Shown here: positions 1-8,230 of the stretch, piece after piece
Layout of the letters: each line of letters begins with the position of its first letter
How positions within the stretch are numbered: the stretch's first letter is position 1
DNA from: Ruegeria halocynthiae
GTDB lineage: Bacteria; Pseudomonadota; Alphaproteobacteria; Rhodobacterales; Rhodobacteraceae
Assembly: GCF_900106805.1 (NCBI RefSeq)
Contig: NZ_FNNP01000001.1
Span: 868,001-932,000, forward strand
DNA length: 64,000 bases
Direction of reading: 5' to 3'
Notes under the pieces: model-generated
Seen by the model: the letters and a program-made list of their open reading frames with translations, nothing else
What the model was told of the DNA's origin: nothing
Database searches by the model: none
Position numbers and translations under genes: made by a program

Positions 1-1
1 T

Positions 2-541
2 CGCATGGGCCCCGGTGATGCGATCTATTCCGGGTTTGCTGATTTCTTTATCCCACAAGAGCATTGGCCCGAACTGATCGACCTGCTGGAAGCGTCGGGG
101 CAAACAGAACTGATAGAGGAGCATTCTGCACCAGCCCCGGATAGCCCCTTGTCGAACATGCAGCAAGACATCGATAAATTCTTTGGCGGAGAAAGCCTCA
201 GCGACATTTTGAACAGCTTGCGCAACGCGGATAAAGAATTTTCAACGAAAATTCTCGATAAACTCCACCGAAACTCTCCGATTGCAATGGCCTGTGCGGT
301 TGAGATGCTGCACCGGCTGAGAGGGGCCGGGCTTACGCTGCAAAAAGCATTGGATCTGGAGTACCGATTTACCTTTCGCGCGATGGAGCACGGAGATTTT
401 CTGGAGGGCATTCGGGCCCTAATTATCGATAAGGATGGCAATCCAAACTGGCAGTACGCCGATCTGGATGTACCTGCGGTTGCTATATCCAAAATGCTGC
501 AGCCACTTGGCGCCGATGCATTAAGCTTTTCAGAGGAGTAA
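2..541 (+). CDS. 3-hydroxyisobutyryl-CoA hydrolase, C-terminal part (cut by window edge)
   Basis: The reading frame is open at the left edge, so only about 180 C-terminal residues are present. The remaining sequence matches the C-terminal half of the enoyl-CoA hydratase/isomerase-like HIBCH family: an ADFFIPQ stretch followed by a helical tail containing SPIAMACAVEML and a LEYRFTFRAMEHGDFLEGIRA-type segment, which in this family covers the acyl-CoA pocket. The enzyme hydrolyses 3-hydroxyisobutyryl-CoA to free 3-hydroxyisobutyrate in valine degradation. The next gene begins three bases after the stop and encodes the dehydrogenase for that product, which supports this call over a generic enoyl-CoA hydratase. 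The catalytic residues lie outside the window. Confidence 0.85.
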   Translation, partial: RMGPGDAIYSGFADFFIPQEHWPELIDLLEASGQTELIEEHSAPAPDSPLSNMQQDIDKFFGGESLSDILNSLRNADKEFSTKILDKLHRNSPIAMACAVEMLHRLRGAGLTLQKALDLEYRFTFRAMEHGDFLEGIRALIIDKDGNPNWQYADLDVPAVAISKMLQPLGADALSFSEE

Positions 542-544
542 GGT

Positions 545-1417
545 ATGAACATCGCATTCATAGGTCTGGGCAACATGGGCGCCCCAATGGCTGCCAATCT
601 GGCACGCGCGGGACATAATGTAATTGGTTTTGATCAGGCTGATGTTGCTGTTGAAGGCGTCAAAATGGCCGCTTCCGGGACCGCCGCCGCAACGGATGCA
701 GAAGTTGTCATAACCATGCTGCCCAACGGGCAAATTCTACGCGCCGTTGCGAATGAAGTAATCCCTGCGATGCATAACGGAGCAGTCCTGATTGATTGTT
801 CAACAGTTGATGTCGACAGCGCACGCACCGTGGCGCAGCAAGCCGCCAACGCCGGTCTTTTGTCGGTTGATGCACCAGTTTCCGGAGGGATCGGCGGCGC
901 GGCTGCAGGAACGCTGACCTTTATGGCCGGCGGTTCTGAAGCCGCGTTTGCCAAGGCCGCACCGTTGTTCAACATCATGGGTCAGAAAGCCGTTCATTGT
1001 GGTGAGGCAGGCGCAGGTCAAGCCGCAAAGATCTGCAACAACATGATCCTCGGTGTGACAATGATTGCCACCTGTGAGGCATTTGCCCTCGCCGACAAGC
1101 TGGGTTTGGACCGGCAAAAAATGTTCGATGTGGTCAGCACCTCTTCTGGCTATAGCTGGACAATGAATGCCTATTGTCCAGCGCCCGGCGTTGGGCCCGA
1201 AAGTCCCTCCGACAATGAGTACAACCCCGGTTTTGCCGCTGAACTGATGTTGAAAGATCTACGCCTCAGCCAACAGGCCGCTGAAAGTGCTGATGCCGAT
1301 ACTCCCATGGGGCAAATCGCGACAAAGCTCTACGAGCAGTTTGTCGAACACGAGGGAGGCTTGGGTCGCGACTTCAGCGCCATGTTGCCTCGGTTCGAAA
1401 AGCGCAGCCGCAACTAG
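545..1417 (+). CDS. mmsB: 3-hydroxyisobutyrate dehydrogenase
   Basis: A 290-residue beta-hydroxyacid dehydrogenase that oxidises 3-hydroxyisobutyrate to methylmalonate semialdehyde with NAD in valine catabolism. The N-terminal Rossmann motif GLGNMG (residues 7-12) binds the dinucleotide. The family substrate motif DAPVSGG is at 109-115, and the catalytic lysine is in GQAAKICNN (Lys162). The length is normal for the family. It starts three bases after the HIBCH-type hydrolase stop, with GGAG-like sequence inside that gene's end, so the two are probably translationally coupled. The sequence ends in a typical helical domain. Other members of the superfamily (tartronate semialdehyde reductase, 6-phosphogluconate-type) are less likely because of the neighbour. 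Confidence 0.93.
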   Translation: MNIAFIGLGNMGAPMAANLARAGHNVIGFDQADVAVEGVKMAASGTAAATDAEVVITMLPNGQILRAVANEVIPAMHNGAVLIDCSTVDVDSARTVAQQAANAGLLSVDAPVSGGIGGAAAGTLTFMAGGSEAAFAKAAPLFNIMGQKAVHCGEAGAGQAAKICNNMILGVTMIATCEAFALADKLGLDRQKMFDVVSTSSGYSWTMNAYCPAPGVGPESPSDNEYNPGFAAELMLKDLRLSQQAAESADADTPMGQIATKLYEQFVEHEGGLGRDFSAMLPRFEKRSRN

Positions 1418-1525
1418 CCATCTGGCGGCGGAAATCCGCACGGGGCTGGAATACATAGAGGCGCGCCCATAGGTGTTCGGGTAATATGCAAACCAACCCA
1501 AACACCAACGCCGGAGCGCGCTTCT

Positions 1526-1918
1526 ATGAAAACCCTGTCCAGCCTTTCAATGATTGCCCTGATCGCGCTGAGCCCTGCTGTTGCATTAGCCGGGAACGGG
1601 AATAGCAAAGGCAAGAATAAGTCCAAACTGCAGGTCGAACGGGTCTCACCGCAATCTGGCGTGGTGCGTGGCAATGCAGGCCATTGTCCTCCAGGACTGG
1701 CGAAGAAAGCTGTTCCCTGTGTTCCGCCCGGCCAAGCCAAAAAGTTCTACCGGACTGGTGACCGGCTTGATGACTACATTTGGATCGACGACCCCTATCG
1801 CTATGGTTTGCGACGCGGCGGCAACTATGTGCGTGCGGGCGACTATGTTTATAAAATCGATCCCGAAACGCACAAAGTGCTGAACCTGATCGGCGCGGTA
1901 GCCGATATCCTTTACTGA
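1526..1918 (+). CDS. Small secreted RcnB-like protein
   Basis: A 130-residue protein with a clear Sec signal peptide: a lysine, a hydrophobic run ending near residue 22, then ALA-GN. The mature part begins with a Gly/Asn/Lys-rich stretch, then CPPGLAKK and CVPPGQAKK. The C-terminal domain has YIWIDDPYRYGLRRGGNYVRAGDYVYKIDPET, which resembles the periplasmic RcnB (nickel/cobalt homeostasis) fold. No rcnA efflux gene is adjacent, so a metal role is not shown. It stands alone between mmsB and the convergent uvrA gene, whose stop lies about 7 bp beyond its own stop. Function should be regarded as unknown periplasmic. Confidence 0.75.
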   Translation: MKTLSSLSMIALIALSPAVALAGNGNSKGKNKSKLQVERVSPQSGVVRGNAGHCPPGLAKKAVPCVPPGQAKKFYRTGDRLDDYIWIDDPYRYGLRRGGNYVRAGDYVYKIDPETHKVLNLIGAVADILY

Positions 1919-1924
1919 TCGTTG

Positions 1925-4783
1925 TTATTCCGCAGCCACACGCTCAGTGTTTAACATCGGCTTGAGATATCGACCGGTATGACTGCGCTCGTATTCGGCA
2001 ATCTCCTCCGGAGTACCTTCGGCCACGATCTTTCCACCTCCATCACCACCTTCCGGACCGATATCGATGATCCAGTCGGCGGTTTTAACCACATCCAGAT
2101 TGTGTTCAATCACGACTACCGTATTTCCCTGATCCACCAATTCGTGCAACACTTCCAAAAGCTTACGCACATCTTCAAAGTGCAGACCGGTGGTCGGTTC
2201 ATCAAGGATATATAGCGTACGCCCAGTCGAACGCTTGCTGAGTTCCTTTGAAAGCTTAACCCGCTGCGCCTCACCACCGGACAGCGTGGTCGCCTGCTGG
2301 CCAACCTTGATATAGCCCAGCCCCACCCGTGCCAAAGCGTCCATCTTGTCACGGATCGATGGCACAGCCTTGAAGAACTCCTGCGCGTCCTCCACTGTCA
2401 TATCAAGCACATCTGCAATGGATTTGCCCTTGAACTTGATCTCCAGTGTTTCACGGTTATAGCGCGCCCCTTTGCAGGTCTCACAAGTCACGTAGACGTC
2501 GGGCAAAAAGTGCATCTCAATCTTGATGACACCATCGCCCTGGCAAGCCTCGCATCGACCACCTTTGACGTTGAAGCTGAATCGCCCAGGCTTATAACCA
2601 CGCGCCTTGGCCTCTGGCAGACCGGCGAACCAGTCGCGGATCGGCGTGAAAGCCCCCGTGTAAGTCGCTGGATTCGAACGCGGAGTTCGCCCGATCGGCC
2701 GCTGATCAATGTCGATGACTTTATCCAGATGCTCAAGACCTTTGATCGTTTCGCAAGGCGCTGGCGTCTGGCGGGCTCCGTTCAATCGCATCGAGGCTGT
2801 CTTGAACAAAGTCTCGATCGTCAGCGTGGATTTGCCGCCCCCCGAGACACCCGAGACACAGACAAATTTGCCCAATGGGAAGTCGACTGTGACATTTTTC
2901 AGGTTGTTACCAGTGGCTTTGACTACGCTGACCTTCTGCTTTTTGCCTTTACGCCGTTCGATCGGCACGGCGATTTCGCGACTACCAGATAAATACTGAC
3001 CGGTGATCGAGGCCGCATCGGCCGAGATATGTTCAGGTGTGCCATGGCTGACCACCTGTCCTCCGTGTACCCCGGCGCCGGGGCCGATATCAAAGACGTA
3101 ATCCGCCTCGCGGATGGCCTCTTCGTCATGTTCAACCACAATGACCGTATTACCCTGATCACGCAGGTTTTTGAGCGTTCCCAGAAGACGGTCATTATCA
3201 CGCTGATGCAAACCGATCGAGGGCTCGTCCAGCACATACAGAACACCTGTCAGACCCGAGCCAATCTGGCTGGCCAACCGGATTCGTTGACTTTCGCCCC
3301 CGGACAGAGTGCCGCTTGATCGTGACAGCGTAAGATATTCTAAACCCACATTATTCAGGAATCCTAGCCGCTCACGAATCTCCTTGAGAATGACGCGTGC
3401 GATCTCATTCTTTTGCACGCTCAGATGCTTCGGTGCTTCCTCGACCCAGGCCAGCGCCTCGCGGATCGACATCTCGACCACCTGTCCTACATGTAATCGG
3501 GCAATCTTGACCGCCAGGGCCTCGGCGCGCAGGCGGTACCCCTCACAGGTCCCACAAGGCCGGTTGTTCTGATAGCGCTCGAATTCTTCGCGTATCCAGG
3601 CACTGTCAGTTTCGCGATACCGGCGTTCCATATTCGGAATGACGCCTTCAAAGCTTCGCGTAACCTGATATACTCGCCCGCCTTCGTCGTACCGAAACTG
3701 AATCTCTTCGTCACCAGAGCCGCGCAGAAACACCTGCTGGACCTTCTTGGGCAAATCCTTCCAAGGCGTGTTCTTGTCGAATTCGTAATGTCGCGCAATG
3801 GCTTCGATGGTCTGCAGAAAATAAGGCGACTTACCCTTGCGCCACGGCGCCAAAGCCCCATCATAGAGTTTCAGCGTTTGATCAGGCACAACCAGCCGTT
3901 CGTCAAAAAACAACTCGGCTCCAAGACCATCGCAATGTGGGCAAGCCCCAACCGGCGCATTGAATGAAAACAGGCGTGGTTCGATTTCGGGGATGGTAAA
4001 TCCGCTGACGGGACACGCGAAATTCTCGCTAAATGTTATCCGTTCGGGGTCGCCTTCCTTGGGCGCGGTTTCAAGAATCGCAATCCCATCTGCCAGATCA
4101 AGCGCGGTGCGCAGACTGTCGGCCAGACGCGTTTCCATCCCTTCGCGTACAACCAGACGGTCAACCACGACGTCGATGTCATGACGAAATTTCTTGTCGA
4201 GCGTTGGGGGTTCATCCAACTCGTAAAATTCACCATCCACCTTGATGCGTTGAAAACCTTGCTTTCGCAGTTCAAGGAACTCTTTCCTGTATTCTCCCTT
4301 CCTGTCTCGCACGATCGGTGCCAACAGATATCCGCGTGTCCCCTCGTCCATAGACTTGATCCGGTCGACCATATCCTGCACTTGCTGCGCCTCGATCGGC
4401 AGCCCTGTGGCCGGGCTGTAAGGCGTACCTGCGCGGGCAAAAAGCAGGCGCAAATAGTCATAGATCTCGGTCACGGTTCCGACAGTTGAGCGCGGGTTCT
4501 TCGAGGTCGTTTTCTGTTCAATCGAAATTGCCGGAGACAGACCGCTGATGTGATCCACATCGGGCTTTTCCATCATATCCAGGAACTGACGTGCATAGGC
4601 CGACAGGCTTTCGACATACCGGCGCTGACCCTCGGCATAGATTGTGTCAAATGCCAACGAAGACTTACCCGAGCCTGACAGGCCAGTGATCACCACCAGC
4701 TGATCCCGCGGAATGTCGACATCAATACTCTTTAGGTTATGCTCGCGCGCGCCGCGCACTTCGATATTCTTAAGCTCAGCCAT
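1925..4783 (-). CDS. uvrA: Excinuclease ABC subunit A (UvrA)
   Basis: The damage-recognition ATPase of nucleotide excision repair, about 952 residues, which is the usual length. Both ABC modules are present: Walker [11 protein letters not shown] near residue 35 and [10 protein letters not shown] in the second half, with signatures LSGGESQR and LSGGEAQR. Both structural zinc modules are visible as CPHCDG with CGTCEG, and CEACQGDG with CETCKG. The start [18 protein letters not shown] is the normal UvrA N-terminus. Two in-frame TTG codons lie just upstream, but ATG at 4783 fits homologues better. The gene is monocistronic here and convergent with the RcnB-like gene. No SOS box was identified upstream. 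Confidence 0.97.
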   Translation of the reverse strand: MAELKNIEVRGAREHNLKSIDVDIPRDQLVVITGLSGSGKSSLAFDTIYAEGQRRYVESLSAYARQFLDMMEKPDVDHISGLSPAISIEQKTTSKNPRSTVGTVTEIYDYLRLLFARAGTPYSPATGLPIEAQQVQDMVDRIKSMDEGTRGYLLAPIVRDRKGEYRKEFLELRKQGFQRIKVDGEFYELDEPPTLDKKFRHDIDVVVDRLVVREGMETRLADSLRTALDLADGIAILETAPKEGDPERITFSENFACPVSGFTIPEIEPRLFSFNAPVGACPHCDGLGAELFFDERLVVPDQTLKLYDGALAPWRKGKSPYFLQTIEAIARHYEFDKNTPWKDLPKKVQQVFLRGSGDEEIQFRYDEGGRVYQVTRSFEGVIPNMERRYRETDSAWIREEFERYQNNRPCGTCEGYRLRAEALAVKIARLHVGQVVEMSIREALAWVEEAPKHLSVQKNEIARVILKEIRERLGFLNNVGLEYLTLSRSSGTLSGGESQRIRLASQIGSGLTGVLYVLDEPSIGLHQRDNDRLLGTLKNLRDQGNTVIVVEHDEEAIREADYVFDIGPGAGVHGGQVVSHGTPEHISADAASITGQYLSGSREIAVPIERRKGKKQKVSVVKATGNNLKNVTVDFPLGKFVCVSGVSGGGKSTLTIETLFKTASMRLNGARQTPAPCETIKGLEHLDKVIDIDQRPIGRTPRSNPATYTGAFTPIRDWFAGLPEAKARGYKPGRFSFNVKGGRCEACQGDGVIKIEMHFLPDVYVTCETCKGARYNRETLEIKFKGKSIADVLDMTVEDAQEFFKAVPSIRDKMDALARVGLGYIKVGQQATTLSGGEAQRVKLSKELSKRSTGRTLYILDEPTTGLHFEDVRKLLEVLHELVDQGNTVVVIEHNLDVVKTADWIIDIGPEGGDGGGKIVAEGTPEEIAEYERSHTGRYLKPMLNTERVAAE

Positions 4784-4888
4784 CTCGGCCCCCAACAACC
4801 AACGCCCTAGAGATAGGCGAGCAACGCTGAGTCTCCAACCGAAAAATTAGAACAAAGTATGAACAGGCGGTTTTTTGGCCCGTTCCGC

Positions 4889-5455
4889 CTAATCATCCGA
4901 TTTCCGCGCCAGCGCCCATGCGCAGATCGGGAAATCGGGATCATTGTCCAAATTGTCCTTCTCGGGATCATAGATCGGTGGCCAGTCAAGTTCGAGATTG
5001 CGCAACGCAGCCTGCCGATTGCCCCATTGTTCTGCTCGAATATGTGCGGGATCAAAGCCGCACTCGGTCAGAAAGTTTTTCAACCCACGCGCGGACCACC
5101 GAGAGCAATCGTGTGGGGCGGCGTGAAACGGGATGAAGAATGGGACCGCCAGCCAGAAATATCCGCCGGGTCGCAACATCTCTTGCACATTCAGCGTTGC
5201 TTCTAAGGGGCGATCCAGATGTTCCCAAACCTGATTGGCCAGAACCAGATCAAATTTAAGAACCTGCGCCTGATCATCCAAAACAGGTCCAGTGCAGATG
5301 TCATGCCGGGCGTGCCAAACCTGTTCGTAGCTGCGAAACCCGAACTGCCTACCCCACGAGCCCGAGATTTCAACGGCGTCAAGCGTATCGGGCTTTAGGT
5401 CGCGTATCCACTGCCGGCTGCGCCGGGCCATTATGACTCGATTCAAACTGGTCAC
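4889..5455 (-). CDS. Class I SAM-dependent methyltransferase-like protein
   Basis: A roughly 188-residue protein with late motifs of the Rossmann methyltransferase fold: FDLVLANQVWEHLDRP (post-II/motif II region) and MLRPGGYFWLAVPF (motif III). The N-terminus is short and the canonical GxGxG motif I is not obvious: the expected place reads AVEISGSWGRQFGF, so SAM binding is uncertain. The frame is open further upstream, but GTG at 5455 has an AGAGG Shine-Dalgarno six bases before it, and sequence upstream of it does not look coding. The substrate is unknown. A role in cell-surface or polysaccharide methylation, as for similar proteins, is only a guess. Confidence 0.7.
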   Translation of the reverse strand: MTSLNRVIMARRSRQWIRDLKPDTLDAVEISGSWGRQFGFRSYEQVWHARHDICTGPVLDDQAQVLKFDLVLANQVWEHLDRPLEATLNVQEMLRPGGYFWLAVPFFIPFHAAPHDCSRWSARGLKNFLTECGFDPAHIRAEQWGNRQAALRNLELDWPPIYDPEKDNLDNDPDFPICAWALARKSDD

Positions 5456-5556
5456 TGCGTGCCTCTGGTGTTTTTTGCACAATAAACCACATGACCGATT
5501 GGTTGTCGGCTTTAAAACGCCACTATGAACGTCTGAGTTTTGCATCTGAGGAGAAA

Positions 5557-5633
5557 TGGCGCGGTTGACGGGGCTCGAACCCGCGACCCCCGGCGTGACA
5601 GGCCGGTACTCTAACCAACTGAGCTACAACCGC
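5557..5633 (-). tRNA. tRNA-Asp (GTC)
   Basis: A complete 77-nt cloverleaf on the minus strand. The acceptor GCGGTTG pairs with CAACCGC, followed by discriminator G and an encoded CCA. The D arm is GCTCAGTTGGTTAGAGT. The anticodon arm is CCGGC-CTGTCAC-GCCGG with anticodon GTC. The T arm contains GGTTCGAACCC-type sequence. It is the downstream member of an identical pair. Confidence 0.98.
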
Positions 5634-5685
5634 GCATTTAGGGTCTATGTGCGATCCGTTTGCCCGGACCAAAGGCTGACAGTGA

Positions 5686-5762
5686 TGGCGCGGTTGACGG
5701 GGTTCGAACCCGCGACCCCCGGCGTGACAGGCCGGTACTCTAACCAACTGAGCTACAACCGC
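5686..5762 (-). tRNA. tRNA-Asp (GTC), second copy
   Basis: A 77-nt tRNA, identical to the next copy 52 bp downstream in every stem and loop, with encoded CCA and GTC anticodon. One T-loop/stem base on the plus strand (gggg versus ggggt at the arm) differs at most. The pair is probably one transcript read toward lower coordinates. Confidence 0.98.
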
Positions 5763-5975
5763 CCACTGCCCGTTCATCTCTGAACGTTGGGGTGTATTAT
5801 GGCTACCGCTGTGCAGCGTCAAGCGGCGTTTTCAAGTTTTTTGCCTAATCACGAATTTTTCCAATGCCATCAACATTGCACAGGGCAAATGCGTCATGAA
5901 AATCTCTTGCCAGTCCCTACACACAAAGATTTAAGCTTGCGGATAAATCTCGGCTTCTATATCTGAGCCCGCCAT

Positions 5976-6050
5976 GGGTGATTAGCTCAGTGGTAGAGCG
6001 CTTCGTTCACATCGAAGATGTCAGGAGTTCAAATCTCTTATCACCCACCA
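5976..6050 (+). tRNA. tRNA-Val (CAC)
   Basis: A 75-nt cloverleaf on the plus strand. The acceptor GGGTGAT pairs with ATCACCC, followed by A and an encoded CCA. The D arm is GCTCAGTGGTAGAGC. The anticodon arm CTTCG-TTCACAT-CGAAG gives anticodon CAC, which reads the valine codon GUG. The T arm is GGAGTTCAAATCTCT. It stands divergent from the tRNA-Asp pair. Confidence 0.97.
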
Positions 6051-6115
6051 TATGTTTCAATGACTTAGAAGTGTATGCTAAAGTATATCCAAGCTTTCAT
6101 CCATGTGACGCGACA

Positions 6116-6343
6116 CTATCCACCGACGTAGACGCCAGTTTTGGGACGGTAAAAAATCTTCTGATCATGAAGTCGCCCCAATAGGTCATGGGCATTTCGC
6201 ACAAATTTCTCGCGGGCTTCTCTGGCTTCGCCCCCCTCATCTTCCTGCGCCGGTGATCTGGCTGCAATGACGTGGCGCATGGCCTCCTCGATCAGATCCA
6301 TATCCTCGACCGAAAGCTCAAACAGATCGTTGTACTGAGGCAT
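6116..6343 (-). CDS. Small acidic hypothetical protein
   Basis: A 75-residue protein with no recognised domain, rich in Glu/Asp and predicted mainly helical (MDLIEEAMRHVIAARS, then EAREAREKFVRNAHDLLGRLHDQK). It ends in an aromatic YRPKTGVYVGG tail. A GGAG Shine-Dalgarno lies eight bases before the ATG, which supports it as a real gene. No signal peptide or membrane segment is present. It stands alone between tRNA-Val and the permease. Function unknown. Confidence 0.65.
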   Translation of the reverse strand: MPQYNDLFELSVEDMDLIEEAMRHVIAARSPAQEDEGGEAREAREKFVRNAHDLLGRLHDQKIFYRPKTGVYVGG

Positions 6344-6592
6344 CCTGGGTTCTCCTACCTTGGCGCAGGTATTCAGCCTGCCCTAAGTTCCGTCTCGTTT
6401 CCATCTCAAACATTCTAATCAGTCAATCAGGCTTTGTGGGATGCAATCACGATCGCCACGACATTGATCCGGACAAATCGCATCAACCCACAGATTTCTG
6501 CATAGTTTTCGGGACTTGTCATGTTTCCTGCTGCCCGCGTATCCTGATACCGATAGCCGCCGATTGGGCGGAATTCCTTGGTGAAATACTGC

Positions 6593-8179
6593 ATGGCTCA
6601 TCTGAAGCGGGAAATTGGTCTGGTTGGCCTGACCTTCATTTCGGTCGGAGGCATCATTGGATCCGGCTGGCTGTTCGGACCACTGCTCGCCGTGCAGCAC
6701 GCAGGCCCTGCCGCTATTTTGTCTTGGATTATCGGCGCCGTTGCCATGTTTATCCTGGCAATCACATTCGCCGAAATTTCTGCCATGTTGCCAATCCCAG
6801 GCGGGATAGCGCGGGTTCCGCAGTTTTCGCACGGTAATATCGTTTCGATGGCAATGGGCTGGACGGCATGGATCGGTTACAACACCACTGCACCGATCGA
6901 GGTGGAGGCTATGCTGAAATACCTCGCGCCTTACGCCCCATGGCTCCACACTGCGGATACCGGCGATCTGACCGGAGCCGGTGTTTCGGTCGCGTTGCTG
7001 TTCATGTTGCTGTTCGTCGCGGTAAACGCGCTGGGTGTCAAATTTTTTGCTCAAGTTAACGCCACACTGACATGGGCCAAGATCGCCATTCCAATCGTGC
7101 TATCCGTATTGCTGATCGCAACCCGATTTGATGTTCAGAACTTTACAACGCCTGATGGCTTCGCGCCTTACGGCCTCAAGGGGGTTATGGCCGCAGTATC
7201 AACCGGTGGAGTGATATTTTCGTTTATCGGCTTTCGTCATGTGGTTGATATGGCAGGCGAAGTTCGCAATCCGAAATTCGCCATCCCTGCCGCTTTGATT
7301 CTGTCCATCGTTCTTTGCGCCTTGATTTATCTTGGACTGCAGGTCGCCTTTATCGGCGCGCTTGAGCCGACGATGATCAGCAAGGGGTGGGCAAACCTGA
7401 GCTTTGGCGGGCAAGGACCTTTGGACGGCGTCCTCATGTCGGTCGGGCTCTTGTGGTTTCTCAGCCTTCTTAACGTGGGCTCAGTTATCGGCCCCTTCGG
7501 CAACGGGCTTGTTGCGACCGGATCAAATGCCCGAATCGCCCTGGCGCTGTCGCAAAACGGTTTTCTGCCGAAACGTCTGCAGATGCTGTCTTCATTTGGC
7601 GTACCCTTATGGGCACTGGCATTGAACTTTCTGATCGGCACACTGTTTCTGCTTACCATCCCTTTCACGACTATCATCGCACTGAACGGCGCTGCAATCG
7701 TGATGTCTTTTGCGGTAGGGCCCATCGCCGTAGTATGCCTGCGTGATCTGCTGCCGGATCACCCGCGCTCAATCCGTATCCCCGCCGTCAAGCTGGTCGG
7801 CATCACAGCCTTCGCGATCTCAACACTGATTGTGTACTGGAGCGGCTGGGATACAATCTGGAGGTTGGGGATCGCGCTGATCATCGGCATGGTGCTATTG
7901 CTGGTCCGCTTCCACAACCGGCTCGACGAAATGGACGCGACCGAGGCGCTTTGGCTGATGCCATATTTCTGTGGGTTGGGCTTGATTTCTTACATGGGTC
8001 AGTTTGGAGAAGGTGCGCAAAAACAAATCCCATTCGGTTGGGATATTCTGCTGTGTGTCGCGTTTTCGACGGTGATTTTCGCACTCGCCATACGCTCGGC
8101 CCTGTCTGACGAAAAATTCCAAGCCTACATCGCTGACGAAGAAGTGCTCGACCCAGCGAAGCCCGTCATAGGCCTTTGA
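6593..8179 (+). CDS. APC-family amino acid permease
   Basis: A membrane transporter of about 528 residues with roughly 12-14 hydrophobic segments. The first segment carries the APC signature GLTFISVGGIIGSGWLFGP, where the Gly-rich unwound helix binds substrate in this superfamily. The second segment contains ITFAEISAMLPIPGG, typical of amino-acid/polyamine permeases. The exact substrate cannot be read from sequence. The frame also has TTG (6578) and GTG (6581) starts, but ATG 6593 is preceded by GGTGA at eight bases and places the first membrane segment normally. It is followed by a bidirectional terminator shared with lon. It is likely a single-gene unit. Confidence 0.87.
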   Translation: MAHLKREIGLVGLTFISVGGIIGSGWLFGPLLAVQHAGPAAILSWIIGAVAMFILAITFAEISAMLPIPGGIARVPQFSHGNIVSMAMGWTAWIGYNTTAPIEVEAMLKYLAPYAPWLHTADTGDLTGAGVSVALLFMLLFVAVNALGVKFFAQVNATLTWAKIAIPIVLSVLLIATRFDVQNFTTPDGFAPYGLKGVMAAVSTGGVIFSFIGFRHVVDMAGEVRNPKFAIPAALILSIVLCALIYLGLQVAFIGALEPTMISKGWANLSFGGQGPLDGVLMSVGLLWFLSLLNVGSVIGPFGNGLVATGSNARIALALSQNGFLPKRLQMLSSFGVPLWALALNFLIGTLFLLTIPFTTIIALNGAAIVMSFAVGPIAVVCLRDLLPDHPRSIRIPAVKLVGITAFAISTLIVYWSGWDTIWRLGIALIIGMVLLLVRFHNRLDEMDATEALWLMPYFCGLGLISYMGQFGEGAQKQIPFGWDILLCVAFSTVIFALAIRSALSDEKFQAYIADEEVLDPAKPVIGL

Positions 8180-8182
8180 ACG

Positions 8183-8214
8183 AAAAAAGGCGGGGATTGA
8201 CCCCGCCTCTTTTA
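8183..8214. terminator. Bidirectional intrinsic terminator (permease / lon)
   Basis: The stem GGCGGGG / CCCCGCC with ATTGA loop has an A-run before it and TCTTTTA after it, so it can end transcription from both the permease and the convergent lon gene. Confidence 0.85.
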
Positions 8215-8230
8215 TTCTCATGCAACAATG

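Noticed and set aside
5557..5762. Direct repeat of about 77 bases as a mobile or CRISPR-like repeat
   Set aside because: Both copies fold as complete tRNA-Asp genes with CCA, so this is ordinary tandem duplication of a tRNA gene.
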